Shown in pieces: positions 1-9,170 of a stretch of DNA of 64,000 nt. A program made the position numbers and the translations under genes. This DNA is from Candidatus Eremiobacter antarcticus (GTDB taxonomy: Bacteria > Vulcanimicrobiota > Vulcanimicrobiia > Eremiobacterales > Eremiobacteraceae). Below the pieces are notes generated by a model. It made no database searches, had not been told where the DNA came from, and saw nothing but the letters and a program-made list of their open reading frames with translations. The first letter of the stretch is position 1; every line of letters begins with the position of its first letter. The DNA lies in the NCBI GenBank assembly GCA_003244105.1, contig QHBK01000003.1, positions 224,396 through 288,395 on the forward strand, written 5' to 3'.

Positions 1-240
1 CAGCGGTTTGGATTTCTGCTGGAGGCGTTCGCGCACGGCGCGCCGCCCCACGGCGGCATGGCGCTCGGGGTCGACCGCATCATCCTGCTGATGGCGGGCG
101 GAGATTCGATTCGGGAGGTGATCGCCTTTCCGAAGAACCAGCGCTTCGCCGACCCGATGATGGAAGCGCCGGCACAGCTGGCGCCTGAGGTCCTGCGTGA
201 ACTCCACCTCAAGACCGACATCCCCAAGCGGCGGCTGTAA
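1..240 (+). CDS. aspS: Aspartyl-tRNA synthetase, C-terminal fragment
   Basis: The reading frame is open from the first base of the window and ends at TAA 238-240, so only the last 79 residues are present. They contain class II aminoacyl-tRNA synthetase motif 3 (GMALGVDRIILLM) preceded by the HGAPPHGG segment typical of AspRS, followed by the bacterial AspRS-specific stretch REVIAFPKNQ. The enzyme charges tRNA-Asp (or Asp and Asn in the non-discriminating form) in the cytoplasm; the part that separates these two forms is outside the window. The next gene starts 3 bases after the stop. Confidence 0.95.
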   Translation, partial: QRFGFLLEAFAHGAPPHGGMALGVDRIILLMAGGDSIREVIAFPKNQRFADPMMEAPAQLAPEVLRELHLKTDIPKRRL

Positions 241-243
241 GGC

Positions 244-1122
244 ATGACCCTGCCGGCCGTCACGCTGATCCCCGAAAGCGATGTCACCGACGAACGCGTG
301 CGAGAGGCGTTTCGCGATATAAAGAACGCCTTGCGCGTGCCCATCGTGAACGCAGTCTTTCAAGCCTATGCAGCCGTTCCCAAATTCTTGGATCTGGCGT
401 GGCGGCGCTTGCGGCCCAGCATCCTCACCGCGCAATTCGGTTTGGAAGCGGCCAAGATCAACAGGCTGGCCGAATCTGGAACATCCGGCTGGTCGATCGG
501 CGATCACGCCGCGCTGCTGCGCGCGCGCAACATCGGCAATGCGGACTTGCGGATGATGCGCCAGATCGTCGAGCTCTTCGCCGTCGTGAACGCGAAGCTT
601 TTGATCTTGACCAATGCGGTGGATGCTGCCTTGTCGGGCGCCACGGTCGGAGGGGCGGGCACATCGGGTCCCGTGCACAACGACGACCGCGAACGCAACC
701 TCAAGGAGTTCCGCGGCGTGCGCCTGCATATCGTCGACGAACGCGATGCTCCGCCGCGCGTGCGGTCGATCTATGACGAAATCAAGCAAGCCTTCGCGCT
801 GCCGTTCGTGCCCAACGACTACCGCGCCATGGCCGCCTATCCGGATTGGCTCGATATCGCTTGGAAAGACTGCCGAGCGATGTTCCAAGATCTTCGGCAT
901 AAGGCGCTCGAGCGGGAGGTCGAGGGCGCAGGACACGATGCCGTGAGGACGTTGCCGCACCGGTTTTCGTTGAGCCAATATCTGCTCGAGAGCAACGGCT
1001 TGAACGATGCGGAACGCGCGCGCCTCGCGGAGATCAACCGCATGTTCGTACGCGCGCTGCCGCGTCTGGTCATCAGCGGCGAGGTCTGCCGGCGGGGGCT
1101 CGGTCAGGAAACCGTCTGGTGA
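244..1122 (+). CDS. DehI-like (group I 2-haloacid dehalogenase family) two-repeat protein
   Basis: A protein of 292 residues built from two copies of one ~130-residue module. Residues 8-60 and 157-210 align with each other (ESDVTDERVREAFRDIKNAL against DERDAPPRVRSIYDEIKQAF, then V/P-rich stretch, YPDWLDIAW against VPKFLDLAW). This internal pseudo-dimer is the signature of the DehI family, whose characterised members hydrolyse 2-haloalkanoic acids without a covalent intermediate. Many family members occur in genomes with no known dehalogenation, so the substrate here is uncertain. The Asp in PNDYRAM of repeat 2 is a plausible catalytic residue, inferred from family geometry only. It lies 3 bases after aspS and converges with the minus-strand operon ending at 1127. 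Confidence 0.7.
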   Translation: MTLPAVTLIPESDVTDERVREAFRDIKNALRVPIVNAVFQAYAAVPKFLDLAWRRLRPSILTAQFGLEAAKINRLAESGTSGWSIGDHAALLRARNIGNADLRMMRQIVELFAVVNAKLLILTNAVDAALSGATVGGAGTSGPVHNDDRERNLKEFRGVRLHIVDERDAPPRVRSIYDEIKQAFALPFVPNDYRAMAAYPDWLDIAWKDCRAMFQDLRHKALEREVEGAGHDAVRTLPHRFSLSQYLLESNGLNDAERARLAEINRMFVRALPRLVISGEVCRRGLGQETVW

Positions 1123-1126
1123 TTCC

Positions 1127-2224
1127 TTAGCGCAGTCGTTTCAAGATATCGGGAGGGCCGATCACATACACGATGCCCCCCGACCCGTGCTTCCACACGT
1201 GTTCGAACTGCCTGCGGCGATAGACGCGCCGGATGTTGCCCGGCCGGCCGGCCGGATCGTTGACGATCACGTCCCCCCCTTTGTCGAAGCCGCGCACGAC
1301 CAAGAGATGGCCGTCCGTCTTCTTATAGGGTGACCCCGCGAGTTCGCCCGGCTTCACTTTGATGCTGGCAATCACCGGCAGGCCCGCTTCTACGTACGCC
1401 TCGATGTCTCGCAATCCGCGCAGGCGCTCGACCCAGCCGGCAAGACCATGCTCCGATGCATAGGCGACGTTGAACGGCCAGTTTCCGCATCCGTCATACA
1501 CCGGGTCGAACGCGCCGTTCGCTGCCGTGGCAACATCGGTATCCCACTGGGGGTGGTGCAGGCGCTCGGACCAGTAGGCCATCACCATCGAGACGCTGGT
1601 CGGGCTGCACCAAGCTTCGCCGCCGCCGCCCAAAGCGTCCGGCGAATCATGCACGTGCTGCGTGCGCTCGGGGACAGCGATGTCGTGGCCCCAGGCGACG
1701 TGCGATGGGGCGCCGCCGCGGGCCGAGGCGTCGTTTTTCCCCGATCCGGTCGTGACCGCGAGCAGCGTGAGTTGCGGGACCTCGGCGGCCGCGCCCGCGT
1801 GGCTTTCGACGCTCACTTGAAACGCGTTCGCAGGCGCGCGTAAGAACAGCGTATCGGTGTCGACCCGGCCGTCAGCGTCCGGTGCGGCCGTCCGTGAGCG
1901 CCGGTTGTCAGAAGACAATTGCGCGCTCCAATGGCCCATGTCATACCAGGCCGTCCAGCGCTGCCCGATGCGAGCGCGCAGATGCGTCTCGATCCACGAG
2001 CCGTTCGGTGTGGTGACGTTCCATGAGACGACGGCGGACGAGAAACCGCTGGGGACTTCCACGACCCCAGACGTGTATCGCCCTTGCGGCGGATGGGTGA
2101 AGCGCTGCAGCCATAAGCGCGGATGAGAGGCGGGCGAAGGGTCGGCTGCCGCGCCTGCTCCGCTCGACACGCTCATAGCCGTGCAGGCAAGCGCGAGTCC
2201 GAGGGCACGTCCTAAATTTCCCAT
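1127..2224 (-). CDS. Secreted C39-like papain-fold cysteine peptidase
   Basis: The protein has a Sec signal peptide (GRALGLALACTAMSVSS then AGAAADP), an N-terminal beta-rich region to about residue 190 and a C-terminal Peptidase_C39_2 domain. The catalytic triad is visible: Cys in EAWCSPTSVSMVM, His in TDGHLLVVRGF and Asp in VNDPAG. Numbered from the ATG at 2239 these are about C211, H311 and D328. It is the last gene of the minus-strand operon; its start overlaps the end of the solute-binding gene. ATGs at 2239, 2230 and 2224 are all possible; 2224 gives the cleanest signal peptide. A role in cleaving extracellular or periplasmic peptides before uptake is inferred from the neighbours. Confidence 0.75.
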   Translation of the reverse strand: MGNLGRALGLALACTAMSVSSGAGAAADPSPASHPRLWLQRFTHPPQGRYTSGVVEVPSGFSSAVVSWNVTTPNGSWIETHLRARIGQRWTAWYDMGHWSAQLSSDNRRSRTAAPDADGRVDTDTLFLRAPANAFQVSVESHAGAAAEVPQLTLLAVTTGSGKNDASARGGAPSHVAWGHDIAVPERTQHVHDSPDALGGGGEAWCSPTSVSMVMAYWSERLHHPQWDTDVATAANGAFDPVYDGCGNWPFNVAYASEHGLAGWVERLRGLRDIEAYVEAGLPVIASIKVKPGELAGSPYKKTDGHLLVVRGFDKGGDVIVNDPAGRPGNIRRVYRRRQFEHVWKHGSGGIVYVIGPPDILKRLR

Positions 2225-3858
2225 TCCCATGCATTCCAATAATCGGTCACGACAGGTGACGCTTTGAAGTTCTTCAGGTCGGTGTTTCCGGCGACGACGT
2301 TCTTATCCCAATAGATCATGAGTGAGGGCACTTCGTCCAGCATGATCTTCCACGCTGCCTCGTAATCGCGCCGCCGACGTTGCGGATCGTAGTGCAGTTC
2401 TGCGTCACGCATCAGCGCATCCACTGTGCGGTTGCAGTAGAAATCCGTGTTGGCGCCGTGCGGCGGCCAATACTCGCAGCCCCACGCGCCTAGCGAGTCT
2501 GGATCCACTCCTTCGGTGTTGACGATCCACGACATGTCGTACGTGCCCCCGTACAGCGGCCCATGCTCGGCGAACAAGACGGCGCCGGCGTAGTTCTTTA
2601 TCGACACCGCGATGCCGATGGCTTTGAGGTCTTGGACGATGATGGCTTCAGCGTTGGCGTTGGGCCTGTTATCGGTCGCCGTTGAGATGGAAAGCTCCAG
2701 TTTTCGGCCGTTCTTGTAGCGGAAGCCGTCGCCGGCAATGATCCAGCCGGACGCCTGCAACAGCCGGTTGGCTGCCGCCACATCGTGGCCTACGGGCGGC
2801 AGATGGTTGGCCGCCCACGAGAATGGCGGGATGTCCGTCGCCGCGATGACGCCTTGGCCTGCGTACACCGTCTGCAAGATCTTCGGGACGTCGACGGCAC
2901 GGGCGATCGCCCGGCGTACGTTGACGTCGGCCAAGAACGGGTTCTTGAGGTTGAAGTCGAGATGCCGGTAGTTGGCCTGCAGCTGCTTCACGATCCAAAT
3001 GCCCGAGATCGTCGCCAGCTGTGAGATCTGCGGCTTCGAGACCCCGTCCAAAAGATCGATCTCATGCGCGCGCAGCTGATCCAACTGTGTGTTGGAGTTG
3101 GGCACGATCTTGATGTCGATCTCGCGCACGTGCGCCGGGCCGCGCCAGTATCTCGGATTGGCGGCGAAGATGATATCGGAGCCGTGAAGCCATTTCTTCA
3201 AGACGAAGGGGCCGTCGCCGATCGGCGCGGCGTCGTACGGGATGTTGTTGAGCGTCTTGTATTTGGAAAGCACGTGGGCGGGCAGCGGCGGGAACGAGCC
3301 TTCTGAGAACAGATAGACGAGCGGACTGTAGGGCTCTTTCAACACCATCGTGACCTTGTGCGGCGTGCGCGCGACGATCGTCTTGATCTTATCAAAGCCG
3401 GCCGTGCTGACGACGGGATTGTTGCCGTCGACGATGGCATGCCATGTGAAGATGACATCTTGGGCGGTGACGGGCACGCCGTCCGACCACACCGCGTTTG
3501 GCCGCAAGTTGAACGTGATGCTCTTGCCGTCTTTGCTGATCAGACCGTTTTTGAGCGTCGGAAACTGGGTTGCGAGCGCCGGCACGACGCGTTCGTTCTC
3601 GTCGTACCGGAACAATGGCTCGAAGAGCAGCGCCGTGACATCGTCGGCCGACGACTGATTGGAGAACATGCGCACGAGTGTGTTGGGTTCCTCTCCGACG
3701 ACCGTGCGCACGATGCCGTGAAGGGTCCACGGATTGCCGCCGGCGCCAGGCTGATTCGAGGAGCGCGTGCTGACTTTGCTGCAGGCGGCGTTGATCGCCA
3801 CGAGCATGCTTCCCACAAGCACCGCCGCCGCGACCAAAAGCGCACGGCCTGCCTTCAT
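2212..3858 (-). CDS. Peptide-type ABC transporter solute-binding lipoprotein (SBP family 5)
   Basis: A 548-residue protein of the DppA/OppA (SBP_bac_5) class. It has a signal peptide of about 25 residues ending in NAAC (an imperfect lipobox with Asn at -3), then the family landmarks: the N-terminal segment with LFEPLFRYDENERVVPALA, the WSDGVPVTAQDVIFTW motif, and a C-terminal region ending in WNAWEWEI. The start at 3858 is chosen because it begins with the signal peptide and overlaps the upstream stop as ATGA, implying translational coupling. An in-frame ATG further upstream (3942) would bury the signal. No permease or ATPase genes for this binding protein lie nearby, so it must use a distant transporter or act as a receptor. 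Confidence 0.85.
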   Translation of the reverse strand: MKAGRALLVAAAVLVGSMLVAINAACSKVSTRSSNQPGAGGNPWTLHGIVRTVVGEEPNTLVRMFSNQSSADDVTALLFEPLFRYDENERVVPALATQFPTLKNGLISKDGKSITFNLRPNAVWSDGVPVTAQDVIFTWHAIVDGNNPVVSTAGFDKIKTIVARTPHKVTMVLKEPYSPLVYLFSEGSFPPLPAHVLSKYKTLNNIPYDAAPIGDGPFVLKKWLHGSDIIFAANPRYWRGPAHVREIDIKIVPNSNTQLDQLRAHEIDLLDGVSKPQISQLATISGIWIVKQLQANYRHLDFNLKNPFLADVNVRRAIARAVDVPKILQTVYAGQGVIAATDIPPFSWAANHLPPVGHDVAAANRLLQASGWIIAGDGFRYKNGRKLELSISTATDNRPNANAEAIIVQDLKAIGIAVSIKNYAGAVLFAEHGPLYGGTYDMSWIVNTEGVDPDSLGAWGCEYWPPHGANTDFYCNRTVDALMRDAELHYDPQRRRRDYEAAWKIMLDEVPSLMIYWDKNVVAGNTDLKNFKASPVVTDYWNAWEWEI

Positions 3859-4982
3859 CGCGCTTTCGAACTTAGACCGGCTGCTTGCGTGCGCGGCGCC
3901 GACTTTGTGAGGTCCCGCCCCGCGTCGCGAATGGCCTTCCACAGACGCTCCGCCCCGAAGCGCACGACGTCATCGGCCGGTAGAGCCATCTCCGCCTTCG
4001 TCTCCGCGATGCACGCGCGCGCCTGATCGTCGCTCAGACTGTCCGTATTGAGAGCGACCGCGACGCAGGCCGCGGGCTTGATCGGCGCGAGCAATGCTTC
4101 GTACGTCTCCCTCAAGACAGACAAGCTGGGTACGCGGATATCGAAGTCCTCGACGGTGGTGCGGCCGGCTTGATGGCAGAGCACGAGCATGTCGGGAGCG
4201 CAGCCGTAGAGCAGCCCCAGCGTCACCGCCGCGTAGGCGGGGTGAACGATGCTGCCCTGGCCTTCCACGAGCGCGTACTGAGCGCCCGGCTCAACGCCCA
4301 AGACCAGCTGCTCGGCGGCGCCGGAGACGAAATCGGAGATCACCCGGTCGACGACGATTCCTTTGCCGGAGATCATGATGCCGGTCTGGCCGGTCGCGAT
4401 GAACTCCGCTCGATCGCCGGCCGCTCGGGCGGCTGCTGCCAGCTCGATCATGGTCGACTTCTTGCCGACGGCGCAGTCGCTGCCGACCGCGAGCACCACG
4501 ATCTGTGGCACGTCGTACGCGGCGCCGGAGAACAGCGGAATGGTCGCGGGTGGCCGGCGCACATCCCACAAGCTGGCACCGCTCCGCTGTGCGCGGCGCA
4601 CCAGTTCCGGATCGTCGGCTAAGAACTCGTGCAGCCCGCTGACGATCTCGAGACCCGCGTCGATTGCCTCCAGGATGTGCGCGCGGAAATGCGGCGGCAG
4701 GACGCCGCCCGCGGTCGCGACCCCGACGAGCAACGACGTCGGCGAAAATCTGAGCGCGTCCGCCACCGACGGCACGATGGTCACGTCGCGATGGCGAGCG
4801 GCGGTTTTCGACTGCTGCAGGGCAGGCAAGACGTCCAGCAGCGGGCAGCCGGCAAAACGCGCATCGACGATGGCGACGACGTCGTCCTGCGCATAGCGCA
4901 GCATGCCGTGCGCCGTCTTGGCATGCCGGTCGGCCAGATACCCATCGGTGAGAAGTGCGTAGCGCCGCTTGCGGGCTTCCAT
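3855..4982 (-). CDS. dgcN: DUF1611 P-loop protein, DgcN-type
   Basis: A 375-residue member of the DUF1611 family, with a variable N-terminal Rossmann-like part (about 1-150) and a C-terminal P-loop domain with Walker A GSDCAVGKKST at about residues 167-177. Characterised marine homologues (DgcN) take part in D-glutamate catabolism by N-acetylating D-Glu for the partner epimerase DgcA, and the adjacent upstream gene here is exactly that partner type. ATG 4982 is chosen because it follows the epimerase stop by 11 bases; a longer in-frame ORF (to 5321) only overlaps that gene. The stop overlaps the binding-protein start by four bases. Alternative: an amide or peptide ligase or hydrolase acting with a dipeptide epimerase. 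Confidence 0.75.
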   Translation of the reverse strand: MEARKRRYALLTDGYLADRHAKTAHGMLRYAQDDVVAIVDARFAGCPLLDVLPALQQSKTAARHRDVTIVPSVADALRFSPTSLLVGVATAGGVLPPHFRAHILEAIDAGLEIVSGLHEFLADDPELVRRAQRSGASLWDVRRPPATIPLFSGAAYDVPQIVVLAVGSDCAVGKKSTMIELAAAARAAGDRAEFIATGQTGIMISGKGIVVDRVISDFVSGAAEQLVLGVEPGAQYALVEGQGSIVHPAYAAVTLGLLYGCAPDMLVLCHQAGRTTVEDFDIRVPSLSVLRETYEALLAPIKPAACVAVALNTDSLSDDQARACIAETKAEMALPADDVVRFGAERLWKAIRDAGRDLTKSAPRTQAAGLSSKAR

Positions 4983-4993
4983 CGTCGAGCGGT

Positions 4994-6061
4994 TTACCGG
5001 AGGGTACGGGGCATGACCCCCAGGCCGGCCAGTGGCGGCAGGCGCAGGCGGCCGGCGTCGTAGCTGACGCCCACGAACGGGTCGTCGGTGATCAGCAGCG
5101 GGCCGTCCAAATCGGCATAATCCACCAAGGGCGTGAGCTGCGCCGCTGCGGTGCAAAGCACGGACGACTCGATCATGCACCCGATCATGACTTTCATGCC
5201 CAGCGCGCGCGCTGCGTGGATCATCCTCACCGCCTCGCGCATTCCGCCGCACTTGACGAGTTTGATGTTGATGCCGTCGACACAGCCTGCGAGCAACGCC
5301 ACGTCGTCGAGCGTGCGACAATCCTCGTCCGCCACGATCGGCACCGGTGAGCGCTCCCGCACGAAGCGCAGTTGTTCGGGGTGGCCGGCGGGGATGGGCT
5401 GCTCGCAGAACTCGATGTCAAAGCGACCCAACTCCGCAAGTATCTTGGCCGCTTGCTCAGCGTTCCAACCTTCGTTCGCGTCCAGTCGCACGGTGCCGGT
5501 GTAGATGGAGCGAATCGCCTCGAGCGTCTCAACCTCTTTGCCGCTGCCCAGCTTGACCTTCAAAACGGGCAGGTCGCGGGCTTCGCGCGTCTTTTCTATG
5601 GTCTGCGGCAGATCCGCGATGCCGATGGTGAACGACGTCAGGGCTGCGCAACCCGGATCCAGCCCGAGCAAACGATAGACGGGAACGCCGAGCCGTTTGC
5701 CTGCCAAGTCATGCAACACCAGATCGATGCCGCAACGCGCGGCGCGAGCGTCCCGGGGCAGCCGCTCGATGATCTCGTCAAAGAACCAGAAGTCGGCGTC
5801 GCCGAGATGCATGGCGTCGATCTGCCGAGCCACTTGCTCCACAGTTTCTTCGTAGCGGCCGACCGGCGACGATTCGCCGTACGCGGTGATGCCGCCAACC
5901 TCGAGGCGCAGCAGCAGGGTTTTGGCGACGTCTTCAGAGGACCGAGAGATCGTGAAGGTATGCCGCAAATGCAGCTCCAGCGTTTCGTGCGAAAGCACGG
6001 CTGCCGTCGGAACAACGGGCGCAGTGGCCATGCTGCGGCTTGCTGTGGGCGCGCGGGCCAA
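4994..6061 (-). CDS. dgcA: Enolase-superfamily epimerase (dipeptide epimerase / N-acetyl-D-Glu racemase DgcA type)
   Basis: A 355-residue enolase-superfamily protein of the muconate-lactonising subgroup. The catalytic set is complete: KVKLG acid/base lysines near 168 and 170, metal ligands D194 (LDANEGW), E220 (EQP) and D245 (ADED), the second catalytic lysine K267 (NIKLVK), and a DLDG motif at 317-320 equivalent to the DxD that fixes the substrate amino group in L-Ala-D/L-Glu epimerases. Substrate could be a murein-derived Ala-Glu dipeptide or N-acetyl-D-glutamate; the DxD favours the dipeptide, the DUF1611 neighbour favours DgcA. First gene of the minus-strand operon. ATG 6031 is an alternative start. 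Confidence 0.8.
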   Translation of the reverse strand: MARAPTASRSMATAPVVPTAAVLSHETLELHLRHTFTISRSSEDVAKTLLLRLEVGGITAYGESSPVGRYEETVEQVARQIDAMHLGDADFWFFDEIIERLPRDARAARCGIDLVLHDLAGKRLGVPVYRLLGLDPGCAALTSFTIGIADLPQTIEKTREARDLPVLKVKLGSGKEVETLEAIRSIYTGTVRLDANEGWNAEQAAKILAELGRFDIEFCEQPIPAGHPEQLRFVRERSPVPIVADEDCRTLDDVALLAGCVDGINIKLVKCGGMREAVRMIHAARALGMKVMIGCMIESSVLCTAAAQLTPLVDYADLDGPLLITDDPFVGVSYDAGRLRLPPLAGLGVMPRTLR

Positions 6062-6101
6062 TCCTCGGTTTCGCCCATAATGCCCCTATTGTTTCGCGCT
6101 C

Positions 6102-6199
6102 AGGTGCAGAATTGCAGCAAATCTTTCAGGATTACGCAGCAACCGGCTTCGGCATCGTGACGACACTGCCGGCCGGCAAGATGACAAAATTCTGCACCT
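6102..6199. promoter_or_regulatory. Perfect 12-bp inverted repeat in the divergent dgcA / TonB-receptor spacer
   Basis: The 303-base region 6062-6364 contains no gene. Within it AGGTGCAGAATT (6102-6113) is matched exactly in inverted orientation by AATTCTGCACCT (6188-6199), 74 bases apart. Short TTGCAG words recur beside both arms (6112, 6202 and 6210). Two identical sites in opposite orientation between two divergent genes suggest a regulator bridging both promoters, or a long hairpin. The controlling protein is not identified. Confidence 0.5.
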
Positions 6200-6364
6200 T
6201 TTTGCAGTATTGCAGGCGGCTCGTGCGCCTCGCGAAGGGCCAAAAGCGGCTGAGGTAAATTCATGCTGCACTAGGGCTGATACGGGACCGGGCCGCAAAC
6301 CGCGGGGCAACTTGGCCACCCATCGTTTGACGGCGCTTCGAGATCCCGGGCCAAAGGAGAGCAG

Positions 6365-9151
6365 ATGATGGGCTTTTTGCGTTTCTGGCGCTTAGCCGCC
6401 GCAGTGGTTTTGCTAGTGCCGCCATTGTTCAGCGCCCCTGCCTCGGCGGGTTCCACCGGAAATCTCACGGGCACGGTGCTCGGCACGAGTACGGGCGCCC
6501 CCATCGCCGGCGCGGCGGTCTCGGCGACATCGCCGACAGGCGACTACCGAGCGGTGACCGACAAGAGGGGCTTCTACTCGATCGTCAACATGTCGCCGGA
6601 CAGTTACACGGTGACCGTGAGTGCACCGGGCTTCAACACCGCCTCGGTCAACGGCGTTCAAGTATTCCAGGACCAGACACAACATGTGGTCTTGAGATTA
6701 CAACCGGCCGCTCCGACACTCGGAAGAGTCACGACGACGGCGGCTCGGACGAATCTGGTCCAGCCGACCGTTACCTCGAACACCTACAACGTGACGTCTG
6801 CTCAGATGTCCACGATTTTGAACGACAGCACGCACCACACGCTGTATGATGTGTTGTACCGGACGCCGGGTATCACCAGCGGTCCCACAAACAACTCGCC
6901 GATCATCCGGGGCGGCATCACCACCGAGCTCGGATGGGAGTTCGAAGAGATCCCGATCATCGATCGCACGGTGGGATTCTACGTCACCGAACTGAGCACC
7001 ACCGGAATCGGCAACGTCGAGGTCACGACCGGAGGCTTGAGCGCCAACCAAGGCGGCTCGAATGGCGGCTTGGTGAACATGGTCGTGAAACAGGGGAGCT
7101 ATCCCGGTTCTGGTCACGCCACCTTCAGCGTCGGAAACCCGACCTATCAGCATGGGGTCGACTTCGAGTACGGCAGCGCTACGGCGAATAACGCGTGGTC
7201 GTGGTTTCTCGCCGGCTCCTACGTCAACGACGATCAGGCCTACGGCGCTCCTGGAGTGTTCCAATACCAGTTGGTTGAGGGCAGCGATTTCGTCAACGCC
7301 AAAGACAACATCATCAACCTTCATCATCGCTGGGGTTCGAACAATCAGAATGATCTGCAGTACGTAGCCGACAGCGGCGTCGGCATTTTCCGCTTCGGCT
7401 ATGGCGCCGCGGAGGACCGTCAGCTTTCAGTGGAAGGCGTCACCTTCGACGCTGACGGCAACGAATTTGCGCTGCTGCTGCCAAAAGGCCACGCCGACTC
7501 GTGGTATCACTGGTACAACATCCAAAAGCTGGCGTTCAGCCACACCATCAACGACCGTTCGTTCTATCGCACCCGCATCGCCCAATCGAACAACGGCTAC
7601 TTCTTCGACGAGAAGTGGGCGCAAAACTACGGAGAGCCTTGCTTAGTGACGCCGAACTGCACCTTCGCGCCTTCGGGCGGACTCTACAATGTGAACGACA
7701 TCTGGTGCTACGGCTGTTACTATCAAGACCGTCATCAGCTCGCGACGTATTTCAATGTGGATTACGGAAACCAGCTCAGTGAGAAGCACCTGTTCAAGTT
7801 TGGCGCCGGCTATGAGTTCTCCAAGAACTTCCGAAAGGTCGCGAACTTCCTCTTCAACACGGACTTCGCGAACAATTGGCCGGACTACCGATACATCACG
7901 CAAGCGCCGACGTATCTCTACAGCGCCTACGGCAGCGATCACATCACCATGGGCAAGTGGATCGTGGAACCGGGTCTCCGCTGGGATATGCAGCACTACG
8001 CCGTGTCTCCCATCAGAGATCCCGCGACCAATCAGCCGGTCCTCGGCACGCAGCATCCTTTCACAGAGTCGTTCGTGAGCCCACGAATCGCCTTCACGTT
8101 ACAGGCCTCGTCCACTGACGTCTTTCGCGCGTCCTACGGCTATCTCGGACAGTTCATCGGCACCGCGTACGCCGAAGACTTCTCGATCGACCAGCTCAAC
8201 GATCCGAGCTGCTCGTGCTTCGGCTACTTCTTCAACGGCGCGCTCAAGCCGTCGATCGCCAAGACCTACGACGCGTCGTGGGAGCACCAGTTTCCGAAAG
8301 GCGTCTCGCTGCGCGTGACGCCGTACTGGCACAACAACGACAACTATGTTGTGGAATATCGGCCTCCCGGAACGATCAACAAGCTGAGGCCAACGCTGTT
8401 CACGAACGGCGCCGCGACGCGCACCAAGGGCGTCGAGGTGGGGGTATCTCGTGAAGTCAACGTGGGACTGTCGACGTTCTTTTCATTCACCTACAACGAT
8501 ACGAAGAGCAACGTCGTCAACCTGGCGGGGCCGTTCTTCGGCGGTCGCAACGCCAATACGCTGGCCACGATCTCCGCAAACTCGTTCGAGCCCGCGAGTT
8601 ACTCGGCGCCGTATTCCGCCAACCTGGGACTGCAATGGAAACGAGCCGGCTGGACGATCGACTCAAACACCATCTGGTCGACTGGGTTTCCCTACGGAGC
8701 CGGCCGGATGGCTTGGGGCTTCGATGACAACGGCAAGCCCGCTCTCAACGACAATGGGATCTGCGTCGACACGACCGACCGGGGGCAGCAGTGCCTGAGT
8801 CAAGCCGAGGCGCCGAACTCCGTGGCCAACAGCCTGCGCGGCCCGGCATGGTTCAACGAGAACCTGTCGATCTCGCACAAGCTGGGCACAAGCGAGATTG
8901 GCGTGACGGCCACCAATCTGTTCAACAACATCAAGAGCCCGAATCTCTCGCCGAACTTCTCATACCTGAACACGAACGACGCCGGCCAGTTCGCGCCGCA
9001 AGGTGATTGCGCTCAGCTCAAGGGCGGATCGTCTTGCTACGACGCGATCTATCCGGCGCCGAACGCGTTCAAGTACCCGGTCGCCGGCTACTACCAGCAG
9101 GAGTCTTTGACGCCGCGCGAGTTCCAGTTCTGGTGGAGGTTGAACGTCTAA
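6365..9151 (+). CDS. TonB-dependent receptor with N-terminal carboxypeptidase-regulatory-like domain
   Basis: A 928-residue outer-membrane receptor. Residues 1-28 form a signal peptide (hydrophobic AAAVVLLVPPLFS, then APASAG). Residues about 32-115 form a CarboxypepD_reg beta-sandwich (GTVLGTSTGAPIAGAAVSA ... DKRGFYSIVNMSPDSYTVTVSAPGF). Residues about 130-240 form the plug (LYDVLYRTPGI, IIRGG, GGLSANQGGSNGGLVNMVVKQG), and the rest is a 22-strand-type barrel rich in aromatic residues. The protein ends in WWRLNV rather than the usual terminal Phe. Imported ligand unknown. It stands alone, divergent from the dgcA operon, and ends in a strong terminator. An in-frame second ATG at 6368 is equally possible. 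Confidence 0.9.
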   Translation: MMGFLRFWRLAAAVVLLVPPLFSAPASAGSTGNLTGTVLGTSTGAPIAGAAVSATSPTGDYRAVTDKRGFYSIVNMSPDSYTVTVSAPGFNTASVNGVQVFQDQTQHVVLRLQPAAPTLGRVTTTAARTNLVQPTVTSNTYNVTSAQMSTILNDSTHHTLYDVLYRTPGITSGPTNNSPIIRGGITTELGWEFEEIPIIDRTVGFYVTELSTTGIGNVEVTTGGLSANQGGSNGGLVNMVVKQGSYPGSGHATFSVGNPTYQHGVDFEYGSATANNAWSWFLAGSYVNDDQAYGAPGVFQYQLVEGSDFVNAKDNIINLHHRWGSNNQNDLQYVADSGVGIFRFGYGAAEDRQLSVEGVTFDADGNEFALLLPKGHADSWYHWYNIQKLAFSHTINDRSFYRTRIAQSNNGYFFDEKWAQNYGEPCLVTPNCTFAPSGGLYNVNDIWCYGCYYQDRHQLATYFNVDYGNQLSEKHLFKFGAGYEFSKNFRKVANFLFNTDFANNWPDYRYITQAPTYLYSAYGSDHITMGKWIVEPGLRWDMQHYAVSPIRDPATNQPVLGTQHPFTESFVSPRIAFTLQASSTDVFRASYGYLGQFIGTAYAEDFSIDQLNDPSCSCFGYFFNGALKPSIAKTYDASWEHQFPKGVSLRVTPYWHNNDNYVVEYRPPGTINKLRPTLFTNGAATRTKGVEVGVSREVNVGLSTFFSFTYNDTKSNVVNLAGPFFGGRNANTLATISANSFEPASYSAPYSANLGLQWKRAGWTIDSNTIWSTGFPYGAGRMAWGFDDNGKPALNDNGICVDTTDRGQQCLSQAEAPNSVANSLRGPAWFNENLSISHKLGTSEIGVTATNLFNNIKSPNLSPNFSYLNTNDAGQFAPQGDCAQLKGGSSCYDAIYPAPNAFKYPVAGYYQQESLTPREFQFWWRLNV

Positions 9152-9170
9152 GCGCTCATCAGCGGTACAT

